DNA of 64,000 nucleotides from Camillea tinctor. Taxonomy: Eukaryota; Ascomycota; Sordariomycetes; Xylariales; Xylariaceae. Where the stretch lies: NCBI GenBank assembly GCA_022578605.1, contig MU394124.1:1-64000 (forward strand). Direction: 5' to 3'. The position numbers and the translations under genes are program-made. Below, piece after piece: positions 1-12,576 of the stretch (position 1 is its first letter; each line of letters begins with the position of its first letter). The notes beneath the pieces were generated by a model. The model searched no databases, had not been told where the DNA came from, and saw nothing but the letters and a program-made list of their open reading frames with translations.

Positions 1-569
1 ATATTTAATTGTTAAACTTTACATTAGCTTTTAATTAAGCAATTAAACTATAATAACTTTACAAATTATTATTAACGCTTTAATTATTTTAAAGCAATTA
101 ATTGCTATATATATTAATATAGCTAAAAATAAAACTTTAATTACATTATAAAATATTAACATACTTAATATACAATATAAAAACTTAAAATTTGCTTAAA
201 ACGTAAAACTTAACATTTTATTAGCTATAAAAGCTACTTTAACTTTACAACTTTTATTGCACAAGCTAACTTATACAAAAAACGCAGCAAATAACTACTA
301 ATAAAGCTTAAAAAAGCTAACTACAATAAAGCAACTAACGTTGTAAAAAAACACAGCTTAAATAAAAAGTACAACCGCAATCCTTAAAAAAAAAAAGTAA
401 AAAAATCTCCTTTATTTATTTTAACACGCAAATATAAAAAATAATTTCTTTACTTTTACTGTTCTATAATTTACATAAGCTCAAAGTGTAACTAAATACT
501 GTATAAATAAATAGTTTAGCTTTAGCTCCTGCATTGGACGTTAAATATATCATTATCATTATTATCATT
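1..569 (+). mobile_element. 3' end of a LINE (non-LTR retrotransposon), RIP-degraded
   Basis: This AT-rich stretch matches, with scattered transitions, the last 550 or so bases of the large element at 6140-12408. A reverse-strand copy lies within 4166-6030. It ends in the same run of ATT/ATC triplets (about 541-569) that closes all LINE and SINE-like copies here. The 5' part lies outside the window. No coding frame survives, and TA-rich decay is what RIP leaves in ascomycetes. The assignment as a LINE 3' end is inferred from the shared tail and the flanking duplications of the other copies. Confidence 0.6.
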
Positions 570-570
570 G

Positions 571-1297
571 GCCACATGGCGCAGTGGTTAAGCGCCTGGT
601 AGACATTAGTGTGGAATATTAATGTAATGGGTTTAAATTTCATTGTGGTTTAACTAATTATTTTTTTTTTTAAGGCACATATACTTTTTATTTGCTATTT
701 TATAGCTAATAAAAGCATTATTGGCGAAACTTTTTGCTAAGTACTTACATTATTATTGTTAGCTAATTGCTGGCATATATATATACTTTGCTAACATTTT
801 AAAGTAGTATTATAAATAGAGCTGTTAAGCATTAGTTAAATGAAAAATGTTAGTAACCGAAATATTTATTGTTAATAGCTTTATTAATAAGGTAATTATT
901 GCTAATAACTAATTTTATTATTATTAACATTTTTTTTTAATAGGGTAGCTATTGTTAACTTATTTATTATTGCTAACTTTATTATTGCTGATACTTTTTT
1001 TATAAGGTAGCTTTTTATAGGGTGGCTTTTTATAAAGTGCTGTTATTAACTAATTAACTTTTAGCAAGGCCTTGAAAAAGGTTAGTTAACGGTAAGGCGC
1101 TGACTTTTTAGTCGGCGTGGAGGATTTTTTATGTAAATTTTTAACACGCTGGTATAGGGGCTTTTAAGGCCTCTTATTCCTGCCGTTTTATAGTTTATAT
1201 AGGCTTAGGGTTGTAAATAGCTAGTTAGTTAGGTAGTTTTGCCTGCTTTGGACGTAAAATATATTATTATTATCATTATCATTATTATTATTATAGG
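571..1297 (+). mobile_element. SINE-like element, tRNA-headed, RIP-degraded copy
   Basis: It begins with a tRNA-like head: an A-box-like GGCGCAGTGGTTAAGCGCC arm, then a mutated B-box arm (about 573-655). The body is colinear with the clean copy at 12577-13456 and ends in ATT/ATC repeats. Most differences from the clean copy are C-to-T, as RIP would give. It sits directly behind the LINE tail at 541-569. The head is not expected to be a working tRNA, because the anticodon arm is replaced by an ATTAAT palindrome. Confidence 0.7.
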
Positions 1298-2985
1298 CTT
1301 TAAAAATAACGCTTTTTTTTTTTCTTTATTACTATTAATAATCGATTTTATTATAACTTAATATTATTATTTATTAAGTAATTAAATTTATGTTAATTAC
1401 TACTTTATATATTAAATAATAGCTTTATTTTTTTTAATTAGCTTAATTAAGCAAGCTGCTATTAAAAAAGCATGCAATTTTTTGCAATTAAAACATTTTA
1501 TAAAAAATTAACAATTGCTATATTCTTTTTTTTTTTGCAGTTATAATAATAAAAATTACAATTGCAGTTTTTAAAGTTATAAAAATTTAAACACTTTTAA
1601 CATTGCAAAATTTTAACTTTTTTTTTTATTAAAAAAGTTAATTTAAAGTTAAAAATGCAAAAGCTTGCTTTTATTAGTTATTTAAACGCAATAATTTAGC
1701 TTTAAATAAAAGTTTTTAATACCGGTTTAATTTTATAAACTATTTTTAATTTTTTATTAGTTTATATAACGACTTTTTAATGTAAAAAAAAATTTACTGC
1801 TTTTTAGCCTTAATTTATTTATAAAGTTTTAAATACTTTTAAAATTATGTAAAATGCTTAATTTATTACTTTATTTAATTAAAAACCAGCTTTAATTACT
1901 TTATGCACAATGTTTTTTTAACCTTTTTGTTTTTAGCGCAAAAAGCTTAGCTTATTTTTATTTTTTATATATTTATTACATTATTATAGTTTAAAAATAT
2001 AACGTTAACTAATACTACTTAAAAATTAGCTAAATATAAATTATTTTAAGCATGTTTAATTAATAGCTTAATAAAAAGCTTTTTATTTTTAAAGTGTAAG
2101 TTATTGTTTTTTATTACTATAAGCTTATTTTTTTATTTTATACTATATTTTATTTTTAAGTATTAATATTAACATTAATTATTGCTATTATTGCTATATA
2201 TAAATAAAAAAGTAAAGTTTTTTTTTTTATTTTTTACTAAAAAGCGCAAAAGTCGTAACGCTTAACTTTAAAAAAATAAGTAAAACTAAATAAAAAAAGC
2301 TAAATTAAGCACTTTTTTTAAAGTTAATTATATATTTTGTTTTTTTTTACTATTAATTAAAAATTAATTTAATATAATAGTAATTACTAATTTAATAACA
2401 ATGTTTTAAATTTAAAAAAAAGCTACGTTAGCTTAATTTTTTTAAAAGTTTTTTATATATTTTTTAAATGCTATATTTAAGTAAAATAAAAGGTTAATAA
2501 ATATATTAAACTTAATTTTAGCGTTTACTTTTATTTTTTCCTTAATTGCTTTTAATAAGGTTAAAATAAACACTGTTAAATGTTTTATAAATTTAAACAA
2601 AATAAGTTCGTAATTTTTTATTTGCGCTATTTAACGCTTTTTAAATATAAAAAAGTTGTTTTTTATTTTAGCTTTAGTTCTTATAAAGAGCTAAAAAAAA
2701 ACAATAGCTATTTTTTATTTTAAGTTTAAAAAAGTGGCTAATAAAGCAACTAGTTATTTTTTTAACTGTTTTAAACTTAAAAAAAAAAAGGTTAAAATAA
2801 AAAAAGAAAAAACTAGCGTTTTTATGTTTAATAAAAAAGCTAATGCTTTTATCCTTTTTTAAGGAAAAAAAGTTGCTTTAATTTAAAAGCGAAGAGAGAA
2901 AAGTGAGGCTTACAATGCCGTAAGTTTGTATGGTGTAAAAGTTTTGGCAAAAGTTAAGAAAAAGTTGTAAATGGAAGAGTGGATG
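1298..2985 (-). mobile_element. LINE 5' region fragment, inverted, RIP-degraded
   Basis: This stretch is the reverse complement of about 6140-7862, the first 1.7 kb of the full-length LINE, with many transitions. Read on the minus strand it starts near 2985 with the same CATCCACT-type 5' end seen at 6140 and 14487. It lacks the 3' half, which LINE 5' truncation does not explain, so later deletion or nested insertion is likely. Open frames inside it are short and lysine/phenylalanine-rich from A/T bias. I do not regard them as genes. Confidence 0.6.
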
Positions 2986-3304
2986 CTAATAAAGTAGCTA
3001 TTGCCGACTTACTTACCATTGCTAACCTTACTATTGCTAACACCTCTTATAAGGTAGCCCTTTATAAAGTAACTGTTATTAACTAACCTACTAGCAAAGC
3101 TTTAAAAAAAAGTTAGTTAACAATAAAGCATTATTAACGCAAAGAATTTTTTATATAAATTTTTAACACGCAAGTACGAGGGCATAAGCTTTTTACTTTA
3201 GCTATTTTATAGTTTATATAAGCTTAAGGTTGTAAATAGCTAGTTAATTAGTTTTATTGCTTGCTTTAAACGTAAAATATATTATTATTATTATTATCAT
3301 TATT
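2986..3304 (+). mobile_element. SINE-like element, 5'-truncated copy
   Basis: The sequence corresponds to the 3' third of the clean copy at 12577-13456: one or two GGGTAGC-type minisatellite units, the AACACGC segment, the GACGTTAAATATATT-like end and an ATT/ATC tail (about 3280-3304). The tRNA-like head is missing. It is RIP-mutated. It directly follows an inverted LINE 5' fragment. The next 120 bases (3305-3427) are AT-rich with nothing I recognise. Confidence 0.6.
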
Positions 3305-3427
3305 TAACTTAAGAAATTTTTATTTATACGTATTTATAAACGGTTTATTTGCTAATAATAAAGATTTAAGTTTATAAATTAAATACTTTATTATATTAAA
3401 AAATAAGGAACTTACAATATAAAATAT

Positions 3428-4153
3428 AATAATGATGATAATAATGATAATAATATATTTTACGTTTAAGACGGGCGTAACTAATTAACTAACTAATTAG
3501 ATACAACTTTAAGCTTATATAGACTATAGAACGGCTAAAATGAAAGGCTTATGCCTTTGTACTTGCATGTTAAAAATTTGCATAGAAAATCTTTTGCGCT
3601 AACTGGAAAGTTAACGCTTTATTATTAGCTAGCTTTTTTTAAAGCTTTGCTAGTAAGGTTGGTTAGTAACAGCTACCTTATAAGGGGCTACCTTGTAAGG
3701 GGGAGGTGTTAGCGATGGTAGGGTTAGTGATGGTATGTAAGTCGGCAACAGTTACTTTATTAAAAAAAGGTGTTAGCAATAAGAAGTGTGTAGGTTAACG
3801 ATAACTACCTTATTAAATAAGGAAGTATTGGCGATAATAAGGTTATTAGCAATAAATACCTTGTTAGTGGAGTTATTAGCAGTGAATATTTCGGTTGCTA
3901 ACATTGCTATTTAATTAATGCTTTTTAGTTGCTTAATAGCTTTATTTGTAATGCTACTTTAAAATATTAACGAGATATGTATATATGCCGGCAATTAGCT
4001 AGTAATAAGCTTTATTAGCTATAAAAATGGCCAATAAAAAGTGTGTGTGCTTTAAAAAAGGGATGGTTAATTAAACCACAATGGAATTTAAACCCATTAC
4101 ATTAATATTTTATATTAATGTTTGCTAAGCGCTTAACCACTGCGCCATGTGGC
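3428..4153 (-). mobile_element. SINE-like element, RIP-degraded, minus strand
   Basis: The triplet tail lies at 3428-3455 and the tRNA-like head at 4065-4153, so it points left. The body follows the clean copy in reverse complement. Both flanks carry an ATATAAAATATAAT motif (left about 3414-3427, right about 4154-4167), consistent with a target-site duplication from target-primed reverse transcription. The same motif recurs at the 5' end of the neighbouring LINE fragment near 6030, so the two insertions may have used the same target. Confidence 0.65.
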
Positions 4154-4165
4154 TATATAAAATAT

Positions 4166-6030
4166 AATAATGATGATATATTTAACGTTTAGTGCGGGAG
4201 CTAAAGCTTGAATTATTTACTATGGTATTTATGATAATAATAATGATGATGATATATTTTATGTTTAGAGCGGGCGATGAAACTAATTAATTAATTAGCT
4301 ATTTATAACTTTAAGCTTGTATAAATTATAAGACGGCTAAAGTAAGGAGTTTATGCTTTCGTACTTGCGTGTTGAAAATTTATATAGGAAATTTTTCGCG
4401 TTAATGCGCTTTACTATAGTTAGCTTTTTTTTAAGGCTTTATTAGTAGGTTAGTCGGTAATACTTACCTTATAAAGGGCTACTTTATAGGGAAGTATTAG
4501 CAATAGTGAAGTTAGCGATAGGTGTGTAGGTCGACGATAGCTACTTTATTAGAGGGAGGTGTTAGCGATGGGAGGTGTGTGGGTTAACGACAGCTACTTT
4601 ATTGAAAAGAAGTGTTAGCAATAAAAAGTGTATAGGTTAACAATAGCACTTTGTAAAAAGTTACCTTATAAAAGGCTACTTTATAAAAAAGGGAGTGTTA
4701 GCGATAGTAAGGTTAATTATTAGCAATAATTACTTTGTTAGTAGGGCTATTAGCAGTAAATGTTTTAGTTATTAGCATTTTTATTTAGCTAATGCTTTTT
4801 AGTTTATTTATAGTGCTATTTTAAGATGTTAGCAAGGTAAGTGTATATGTTAGCAATTAGCCGGCAATAATGTAGGTACTTGGCAAAAAGTTTTGTTAAT
4901 AGTGCTTTTATTAGCTATAAATAGCTAATAAAAAGTGTGTATATTTTAAAAAAAAAGGATGGTTAGTTAAACTACAATGGGATTTAAACTTATTATATTA
5001 GTTTTTATATTAATGTTTGCTAGGCGCTTAATTACTGCGCTATGTGGCCTACTATAGTATTTAGTTACACTTTAAGCTTATATAGACTATAAAATAGCAG
5101 GAGTAAAGAGGTTGCCTTTTGTACCTGCATATTAAAATAAATAAAAAAAATCTTTTTATTTTTCTTTTTTAAGGACTATAGTTATGCTATTTATTTATTT
5201 AAGCCGTAATTTTTTATAACGTTAATTGCTTTACTATAGCTAACTTTTAAAGGCCTTGCTAAAAGTTACATTATAGTCCTTATTTTTCGTACGGGTTGGC
5301 CTGCGCAAAAAAGGTTACAAAGTTAATGTAGCCTTTATAGCTAATTAAATAACGAGTTTTACATTTTAAGTAAATTTTAAGTTTTTATATTGTATGTTAA
5401 ATATGTTAACATTTTACAATATAGTTAAAGTTTTATTTTTAGCTATATTAGCATATATAGCAATTAATTGTTTTTAAGTAGTTAAAGCGCTAATAATAAT
5501 TTACAAAGTTTTTGTAACTTAACTGCTTAGTTAAAAGCTAATATAAAATTTAGCAATTAAACGTAAGCTTTTTAAAAGTAAGAACTATAAGTAGCTTTTA
5601 CTTTTTATATAAGTAAAAAGTGTTTTATATTTATTATTTAACAAATATATTATGTTTTTTAAGTTTATTAACGCGTTAAGTATAAATTAAAGTAAAAAAA
5701 TTAAAAAAAATTAAAAAAAAAAGCAATTAAAGCTAGTGCCTTTTTTAGTTTATTAATTTGCTTTTTTGTTTTTAAAAATGTTTTTATATTTAGAAAACTA
5801 TTAAATAATGTAAATAAAAAAATAAATGCAGTTAATTATCTTTATAAAAGCAATAAAATCGGCTTAAAAGTTGTTAGAAAAATAGCTAAAAAGTCTTTAA
5901 ATTACCGCTATGTTATTTAGGCATAAATAAAAGCTAGTAAAAGCAAGGACAATGTTATGCCACTTCATCTTTACTTATTCCGCAGCTCTTTGCGCAGCGA
6001 CTACTTCTGCATCGAAGACTTTTGCTTGGC
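4166..6030 (-). mobile_element. 5'-truncated LINE with RNase H remnant, interrupted by a SINE-like element
   Basis: This minus-strand copy matches the last kilobase of the full-length LINE at 6140-12408. It is split by the SINE-like insertion at 4232-5049. A less mutated island at about 5960-6030, read on the minus strand, gives VFDAEVVAAQRAAE followed further on by a DN. This fits the D-A-E and D-N of a LINE RNase H domain, as in Tad-clade elements. An ATATAAAATA-type motif flanks it near 4155 and 6031. The clade name is inference from this short stretch. Confidence 0.55.
4232..5049 (-). mobile_element. SINE-like element nested in a LINE, with target-site duplication
   Basis: This minus-strand copy has its tail at about 4232-4256 and its tRNA-like head at about 4965-5049. 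It is bracketed by TACTATGGTATTTA (4218-4231) and TACTATAGTATTTA (5050-5063), a 14-bp duplication with one transition. The host sequence on both sides is the 3' end of the minus-strand LINE. The SINE-like element therefore landed inside an existing LINE. The body is RIP-mutated but colinear with the clean copy. Confidence 0.75.
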
Positions 6031-6139
6031 TACAATATAAAATAATAAGCTAAAAATTATAAGTAATATAATTTATTAATTTTTTTATTAAGTATAAACG
6101 GATAATACGTAATGTACTTGCAAGTAAAATTTACAAAAT

Positions 6140-9100
6140 TATCCACTTTTTTACTTATAACTTTTTCTTAACTTTTACCAAGATTTTTACACCATATAAA
6201 CTCACGGCATCGTAAGCCTCACCTCCTTCCTCCTACCTTTAAATTAAGCAACTTCCTTTCCTTAAAAAAAAATAAAAGCACCAGCTTCTTTACTAAACAT
6301 AAAAACGCCAGTTCTTCTTTTTTTTATTTTAACTCCCTTTTTCTTAAGCTTAAAACAGTCAAAAAAGCAACTTACTATTTTACCGGCCACTCTTTTAAAT
6401 CTTAAACAAAAAACAGCTACTGTTTTTTTTTGGCCCTTTACAAAAACTGGAATTAAGGCAAAAAATAACTCTTTTATATCTAAAAAGCGCTAAATAGCGC
6501 AAATAAAAAACTACAAACTTATCCTATTTAAATTTACAAAAAATCCGACAATTTTTATTTTAACTTCCTTAAAAGCAGTTAAAAAAAAAGTAAAAATAAA
6601 CGTTAAAGTTAAGTTTAACGTACTTACCAACCTTTTATCCTACCTAAACACAGCACTTAAAAAGTATAAAAAAAACCCTTAAAAAAAATAAGCTAACGTA
6701 ACCTTCTTTTAAATTCAAAATATAATCGTTAAACTAATAATTGCTACCACACTAAACCAATTTTTAACCAATAACAAAAAAAAAGCAAAACACATAATTA
6801 ACCTTAAAAAAAGTACTTAGTTCGGCCTTTCTTACTTAACCTTACCTACCTTTTTAAAGTTAAACATTGCAACTTCCGCGCCCTTTAATAAAAAATAAAA
6901 AAAAAAAACCCCGCTTCCTTACTTATATATAATAGCAGCAGCAACAACCAATGCCAATATTAACCTTAACTTTAACCTTAACACTAATACTTAAAAATAA
7001 AGTATAATATAAAACAAAAAAAACAAGCTAATAATAATAAAAAACAATAACTTATACCTTAAAAATAAAAAGCTTTTTATTAAGTTATTAACTAAACATG
7101 CTTAAAATAACTTACGCTTAATTAACTTTTAAATAACTTTAATTAACGCTATATTTTTAAACTATAACAATATAATAAACGCATAAAAAATAAAAATAAG
7201 CTAAACCTTTTACGCTAAAAATAAAAAAGCTAAAAAAAACATTATATACAAAGTAATTAAAACTAGCTTTTAATTAAATAAAGTAATAAACTAAACATTT
7301 TACATAATTTTAAAAATATTTAAAACCTTATAAATAAACTAAAGCTAAAAAACAATAAACTTTTTTTTATATTAAAAAGTTATTATATAAATTAACAAAA
7401 AATTAAAAATAGCTTATAAAACTAAACTAATATTAAAAACTTTTATTTAAAACTAAATTATTACTTTTAAATAATTAATAAAAGCAAATTTTTATATTTT
7501 TAACTTTAAATTAACTTTTTTAATAAAAAAAAAAGCTAAAATTTTATAGTACTAAAAATATTTAAACTTCTATAACTTTAAAAACTATAATTGCAACTTT
7601 TACTATTATAACTATAAAAAAAAAAAACATAATAATTGCTAACTTTTTACAAAATGCTTTAATTACAAAAAACTTTACGCTTTTTTAACAATAACTTACT
7701 TAATTAAGCTAATTAAAAAAAATAAAGCTATTATTTAATATATAAAATAATAACTAACATAAATCTAACTACTTAGCAAATAACAATACTAAACTATAAT
7801 AAAACTAATTACTAACAATAATAAAAAAAAAAAAAAAAAGCGTTACTTTTAAAGCCTACAACATAAGCTTAGCTTTAAAAACAAAAATAAAAAAAGCAAT
7901 TACTTTTACTTTTACTTTAAAAACAATAAAACTAAAACTAATATCAACGTTAAACCTAAAACCTACCCTTATAAAAAAATTAAAAAAAAAACATAATAAT
8001 AATATAGCAAATAATTTTTACTTAAAAAAAAAAAGCTTAAAAAAAATAAAAAACCTAACCTAACTAAACTTTACAAATAAAAAGCAATAAAACCAAAACT
8101 TTAAAAAATTCAAAACCTTATTTAATTAAGTTGCATTTATAAAAAACAAAAAAATCTTTTTTTACAGCTAATACAAACAAATTAAAAAAACTAACACTTT
8201 AAAAAAAAATACAAAAAAAACAAACTTAAAATAATAACTAATAATACCTTAATGCGCTTTTAAACCTACTTTACTTTAACATAACATCTACAAATATAGC
8301 CCTTTTTTAAAATAATAAAACTACTATAGCAATTATTAAGCCTTAGCCTAAATAACTATAAATAGTAATAATAAAGCTATAAAAACTTAATAACTTAACT
8401 AAATGCTAAAAAAAATAGCTGCGCTTTTTATAAATAAATATTTAAAAAAAACTATAAACCTACAATACAGCACTAAAAACAACAAATAACGCTTAAATAA
8501 ATATAATACTTATTTAAAAACTTTAAATTAATACTTAAAAAAACAAAAAAATAACTAAAACTTACTTAAAATACAATACTTTTTTTTTATCGAAAATTAA
8601 AAAAAGCAAAAGCTTAAAATTTTTATATACATACGCAAAAAACTACACTTTTTAACATTTTAATTAAAACCGTTTATAACATTAAACATATATATAATAA
8701 AAGTAAATAATATTACAATTTATAATATATACATAAATAAAAAATCCTTGCAAAACTTCTTTTTAAAATTAAAAAACTAAAAACTTAAACTAAAAAAAAT
8801 ATATAAAAATAACTTTAATACAATTTATTAATTATAGCAACTTAAGCATAAAAAAAAACATAATAAACCTAAACAACAAATTACAAACTAAACTACAAAC
8901 TATAAACTTAAAATATTAAACTTAAGCAATTTTACTTACTAAACAAAAAATACTATAAACTTAATATTATTTAACATTTTTAATAGCACTACATAAATAA
9001 ACTAAAAAATATATATTAAATTAAATTACTATATATTAAACTACTAAGTATTAATAAACATTTTAAAAACTATACTACTAAAACGCTTTAACTTTATAAA

Positions 9101-12100
9101 AAACGCTTTTTTAAAATATTCTTAACTATTAATATTATATTAAACAACACCTTTTTTTTCTTTAAACATAATAAAAAAAACTAAAAAACTAATAAACTTT
9201 TTTTTTAATACTTTTAACAAAGTTAAAAAAGCATTAAGCAAACTTAAATACAATAAAAAGCGCAATGCTGCTTAATAAAATAAAAAATGCGCAAAGCACA
9301 TTAAAACCTTACATAAAGCAATAAAAAAATACTTACTTAAAAAAGTAATTTAAAAACTAACAACTATTTAATATAAAACCTTTAAAAAAGCCAAAAAAAA
9401 ATACTAAAAAAAAAAGATTAATAAAGCAAATAATAATAAAAATATTTTTAAAATCGTTAATTAACACAAGCTTAAAAATAACTTTTATTTCTTTTTTTTT
9501 ATATATAACAACTTAACAATTATAAACATTATAAGCAAAATATAGCTATTTTAAAATAAAATATTTATATTAAAAGCAAATAAAAAAAACATTAATAATT
9601 TATAGTAACTACTTATTTTTATAAATATAAACCTTTTTACGTTAAAAAAAAAAACTATAAAAAAACAAAAACATTATTTTATAAAATTAATACGTTCTAT
9701 TAAATAAAACAAAATTAGCATACATTTATATAACTAACACTTTTTTAAAAAAAAATAAGCTTATAGCTTTTTTTTTATAAAAAGCATAGCTAATTATAAG
9801 CTTAATAATAAAAATGCTTTATAAAGCATACTTAAAACATAAATACTACTTAACGCACTTTTAAATAATTAAAGTAATAATGCTACTAAAAGTTAAAAAA
9901 AAAAATTTTATTATAATTAAGTTTTAAAAACTAATATTACTTTTATTTTACTTAAAAAAAAGTTTAAAATAATTAATAATTAAACGCATAATAAACTTTG
10001 CAGTTAAAAAAAATATTATTTATTATTAACAGTTTAAAACTTTTTTTAAAAAAGCAGCTATTAACTTTACAATATACGTTATACATAATGTAAAAAAAGC
10101 GCTTAATAAAAAAAAAAAAGCATTATTTTTAACAATAAACGTATTTAAAACATTTAACGCAATTTTTAAAAAAAAACTTATTTTACGCTTATAAAAGCAA
10201 AAATAATTAAACAACTTAATTAAATAAGTTAAATTTTACATAATAAATAAAAAAGCAGCAATTTATATAAAAAATATTATAATTACATTTACTTTACTTT
10301 TTTATAAAATATCGTAAAAATTTTTAATTTTACTTATATTATTTATATTATATATTAAATTAATATTTAAAAAAAGCATACTTAATACAAAGTTTAATTA
10401 CGCAAACAATATAATTATTTTTAAAGTAAGAAAATTAACTTAAAAAACTATAAAATGGTTAAAAAAAAACGTTAAAGCCATTTTAAAATAAAAAAAACAT
10501 AATGCTTTTTTCTTTAACTTTATTAAATATAAGCTTAAATACTTTTATAAAAAATACAATATAAAAAAAAAATTAATATAAATTAAAAACTTTATTATAT
10601 ACTTTTTAAAAAAAGCAATTAAGTAGTTTAAAGTATATTTTAACTTTAAACTACATTTTAAAAATTATATTATAACTTAAAAAGTTAAAGCATTTTAAGT
10701 AACCAACTATATTAAACACTTTAATAAAATAACTAAAAGCGCTTTATTAAATAAAACAACTAAAGTAATTAAAGCATACATAATATTAATAACAATATAC
10801 ACAGCAAAAATATAATAACTTAAACATTACTAATAAAACACCTTTAAAAGCAAAGTAATACGCATTAATTATAAAGCTTAATTAACTATTTTTAATAAAC
10901 TTTTTAAAATAGCAATTAAAATAACGCTACTAATATAAAAAACAATTAATATACTAATATTTTATAAAAAATTAAGCATTTTACTTTTAAAAGTATTTTT
11001 TAAATAAATACATAATAAATACTTAATTTAACTTAAAGCATTAAACTTTTAACACTTTTTAATAATAAAAACAAACTTTAAAAATAACTTAAAAAAAATA
11101 AAACTACAAATAATAAACATACTAATTTTTTCGTGTTTATACTTAAACTTTTTTAATAAACGCTAGCTTAAAACCCTTTTTTTCCGTTTTACAAAAAAAA
11201 CAATAAAAATTACAAAATATAAATATTAACTTAAGCACTTTTTTCTATTTAACCTAGTTTTTTACTTAAATAAATTTAAAACTTTAAATATTTACGTTAA
11301 TTAAAAGTTTATAATATATTAAAGCAATAAAAAGTTACATTTTTTTTACAAACTTTTTAATTAAATAAAAGTTTTTAATATAAAAATAATTATTACGCAA
11401 AAAGTTACAAAATAAGCAAAAATAAAGTAACACAATATTATCTTTACCTTTATTAGCCTTTATTTATATTTAAATAATATAACAATAATTTAAAAACTTT
11501 TTAGCTATTTTTTTAATAACTTTTAAACTAATTTCATCGCTTTTATAAAAATAATTAACTGCATTTATTTTTTTATCTATACTATATAATAATCCCTTAA
11601 ATATAAAAATATCTTTAAAAATAAAAAAGCAAACTAACAAGCTAAAAAAAGCGCTAACCTTAATTATTTCAACTATTTTTCTCTCGACCTTTTTAAACTT
11701 TTTACCTTAACTTATACTTAACACATTAATAAGCTTAAAAAACATAACATTTTTATCAAATAATAAATACAAAATACCCTTTACTTATATTAAAAATAAA
11801 AACTGCTTACAGTTTTTACCTTTAAAAAGTTTACGCTTAATTACTAAACTTTATACTAGCTTTTTACTAAACGCATAAGTTATAAAAACTTTATAAACTA
11901 TTACTAACGCTTTAATTATTTTAAAGCAATTAATTGCTATATATATAAATGCAGTTAAAAACAAAATCCTGGCTACATTATAAAATATTAACATACTTAA
12001 CATACAATACAAAAATTTAAACTTCGCTTAAAACGTAAATTTCGTTATTTAATCGGCTATAAAAGCTACTTTAACTTTATAACCTTTTTTACATAAACCA

Positions 12101-12408
12101 ACCCGTATAAAAAACAAAAACCATAATACAACCAACAAGCAAAGCCCACAAAAGCTAACTACAGTAAAGCAATTAACGTTGTAAAAAAACACGGCTTAAA
12201 TAAATAAAAAGCATAACTACAATTTCTAAAAAAAAAAAGTAAAAAAATCTCTTTTATATATTTTTAACACGTAAGTACAAAAAGTAACCTCTTTACTTCT
12301 ACCGTCCTATAGTTTATATAAGCTTAAAATGCAACTAAATACTACCTAGTAAATAGTTTAACTCCAGCTCCCGCTCTAGACGTTAAATATATTATTATCA
12401 TTATTATC
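6140..12408 (+). mobile_element. Near full-length LINE (Tad-like?), heavily RIP-mutated
   Basis: The 6.27-kb unit is bracketed by perfect 14-bp copies of AAAATTTACAAAAT (6126-6139 and 12409-12422), a target-site duplication. It ends in an ATT/ATC tail (about 12388-12408). Its 5' end agrees with the inverted copies that begin at 2985 and 14487. Its last kilobase equals the fragments at 1-569 and 4166-6030, which carry the RNase H remnant (about 11385-11470 here). G is nearly absent on the plus (coding) strand over much of it, so one strand's C residues were mutated almost completely. Stops are everywhere and reverse transcriptase motifs are not readable. The size fits Tad-type elements. Confidence 0.55.
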
Positions 12409-12422
12409 AAAATTTACAAAAT

Positions 12423-12563
12423 AGTTTAAAAATTTAATATTAACTACATAATATATTAAATATTTAATATAATTATAAACTATATATTTTACTTAAAAAT
12501 CTTTTTTTTTTATTTTATATTAATTTATTTTTATTGTATTAATGCTTCGTATAAATAAAAACT
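12423..12563. other. AT-rich spacer between LINE and SINE-like element
   Basis: This spacer is nearly all A and T. I see no gene or recognised repeat in it. It ends at the left copy of the 13-bp target-site duplication of the following element. Confidence 0.5.
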
Positions 12564-12576
12564 ATTAACGAAAAAA

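Noticed and set aside
3300..4260. CRISPR-like array of ATT/ATC triplets
   Set aside because: These are retroelement tails, simple triplet repeats without spacers, in a eukaryotic genome.
6140..7865. A separate unknown transposon, inverted relative to 1298-2985
   Set aside because: The perfect flanking duplication and matching 5' ends place it as the front part of the 6.27-kb LINE.
10026..10214. 62-aa hydrophobic frame on the minus strand
   Set aside because: It is a chance frame in RIP-mutated LINE sequence with Phe/Ile/Asn-biased composition.
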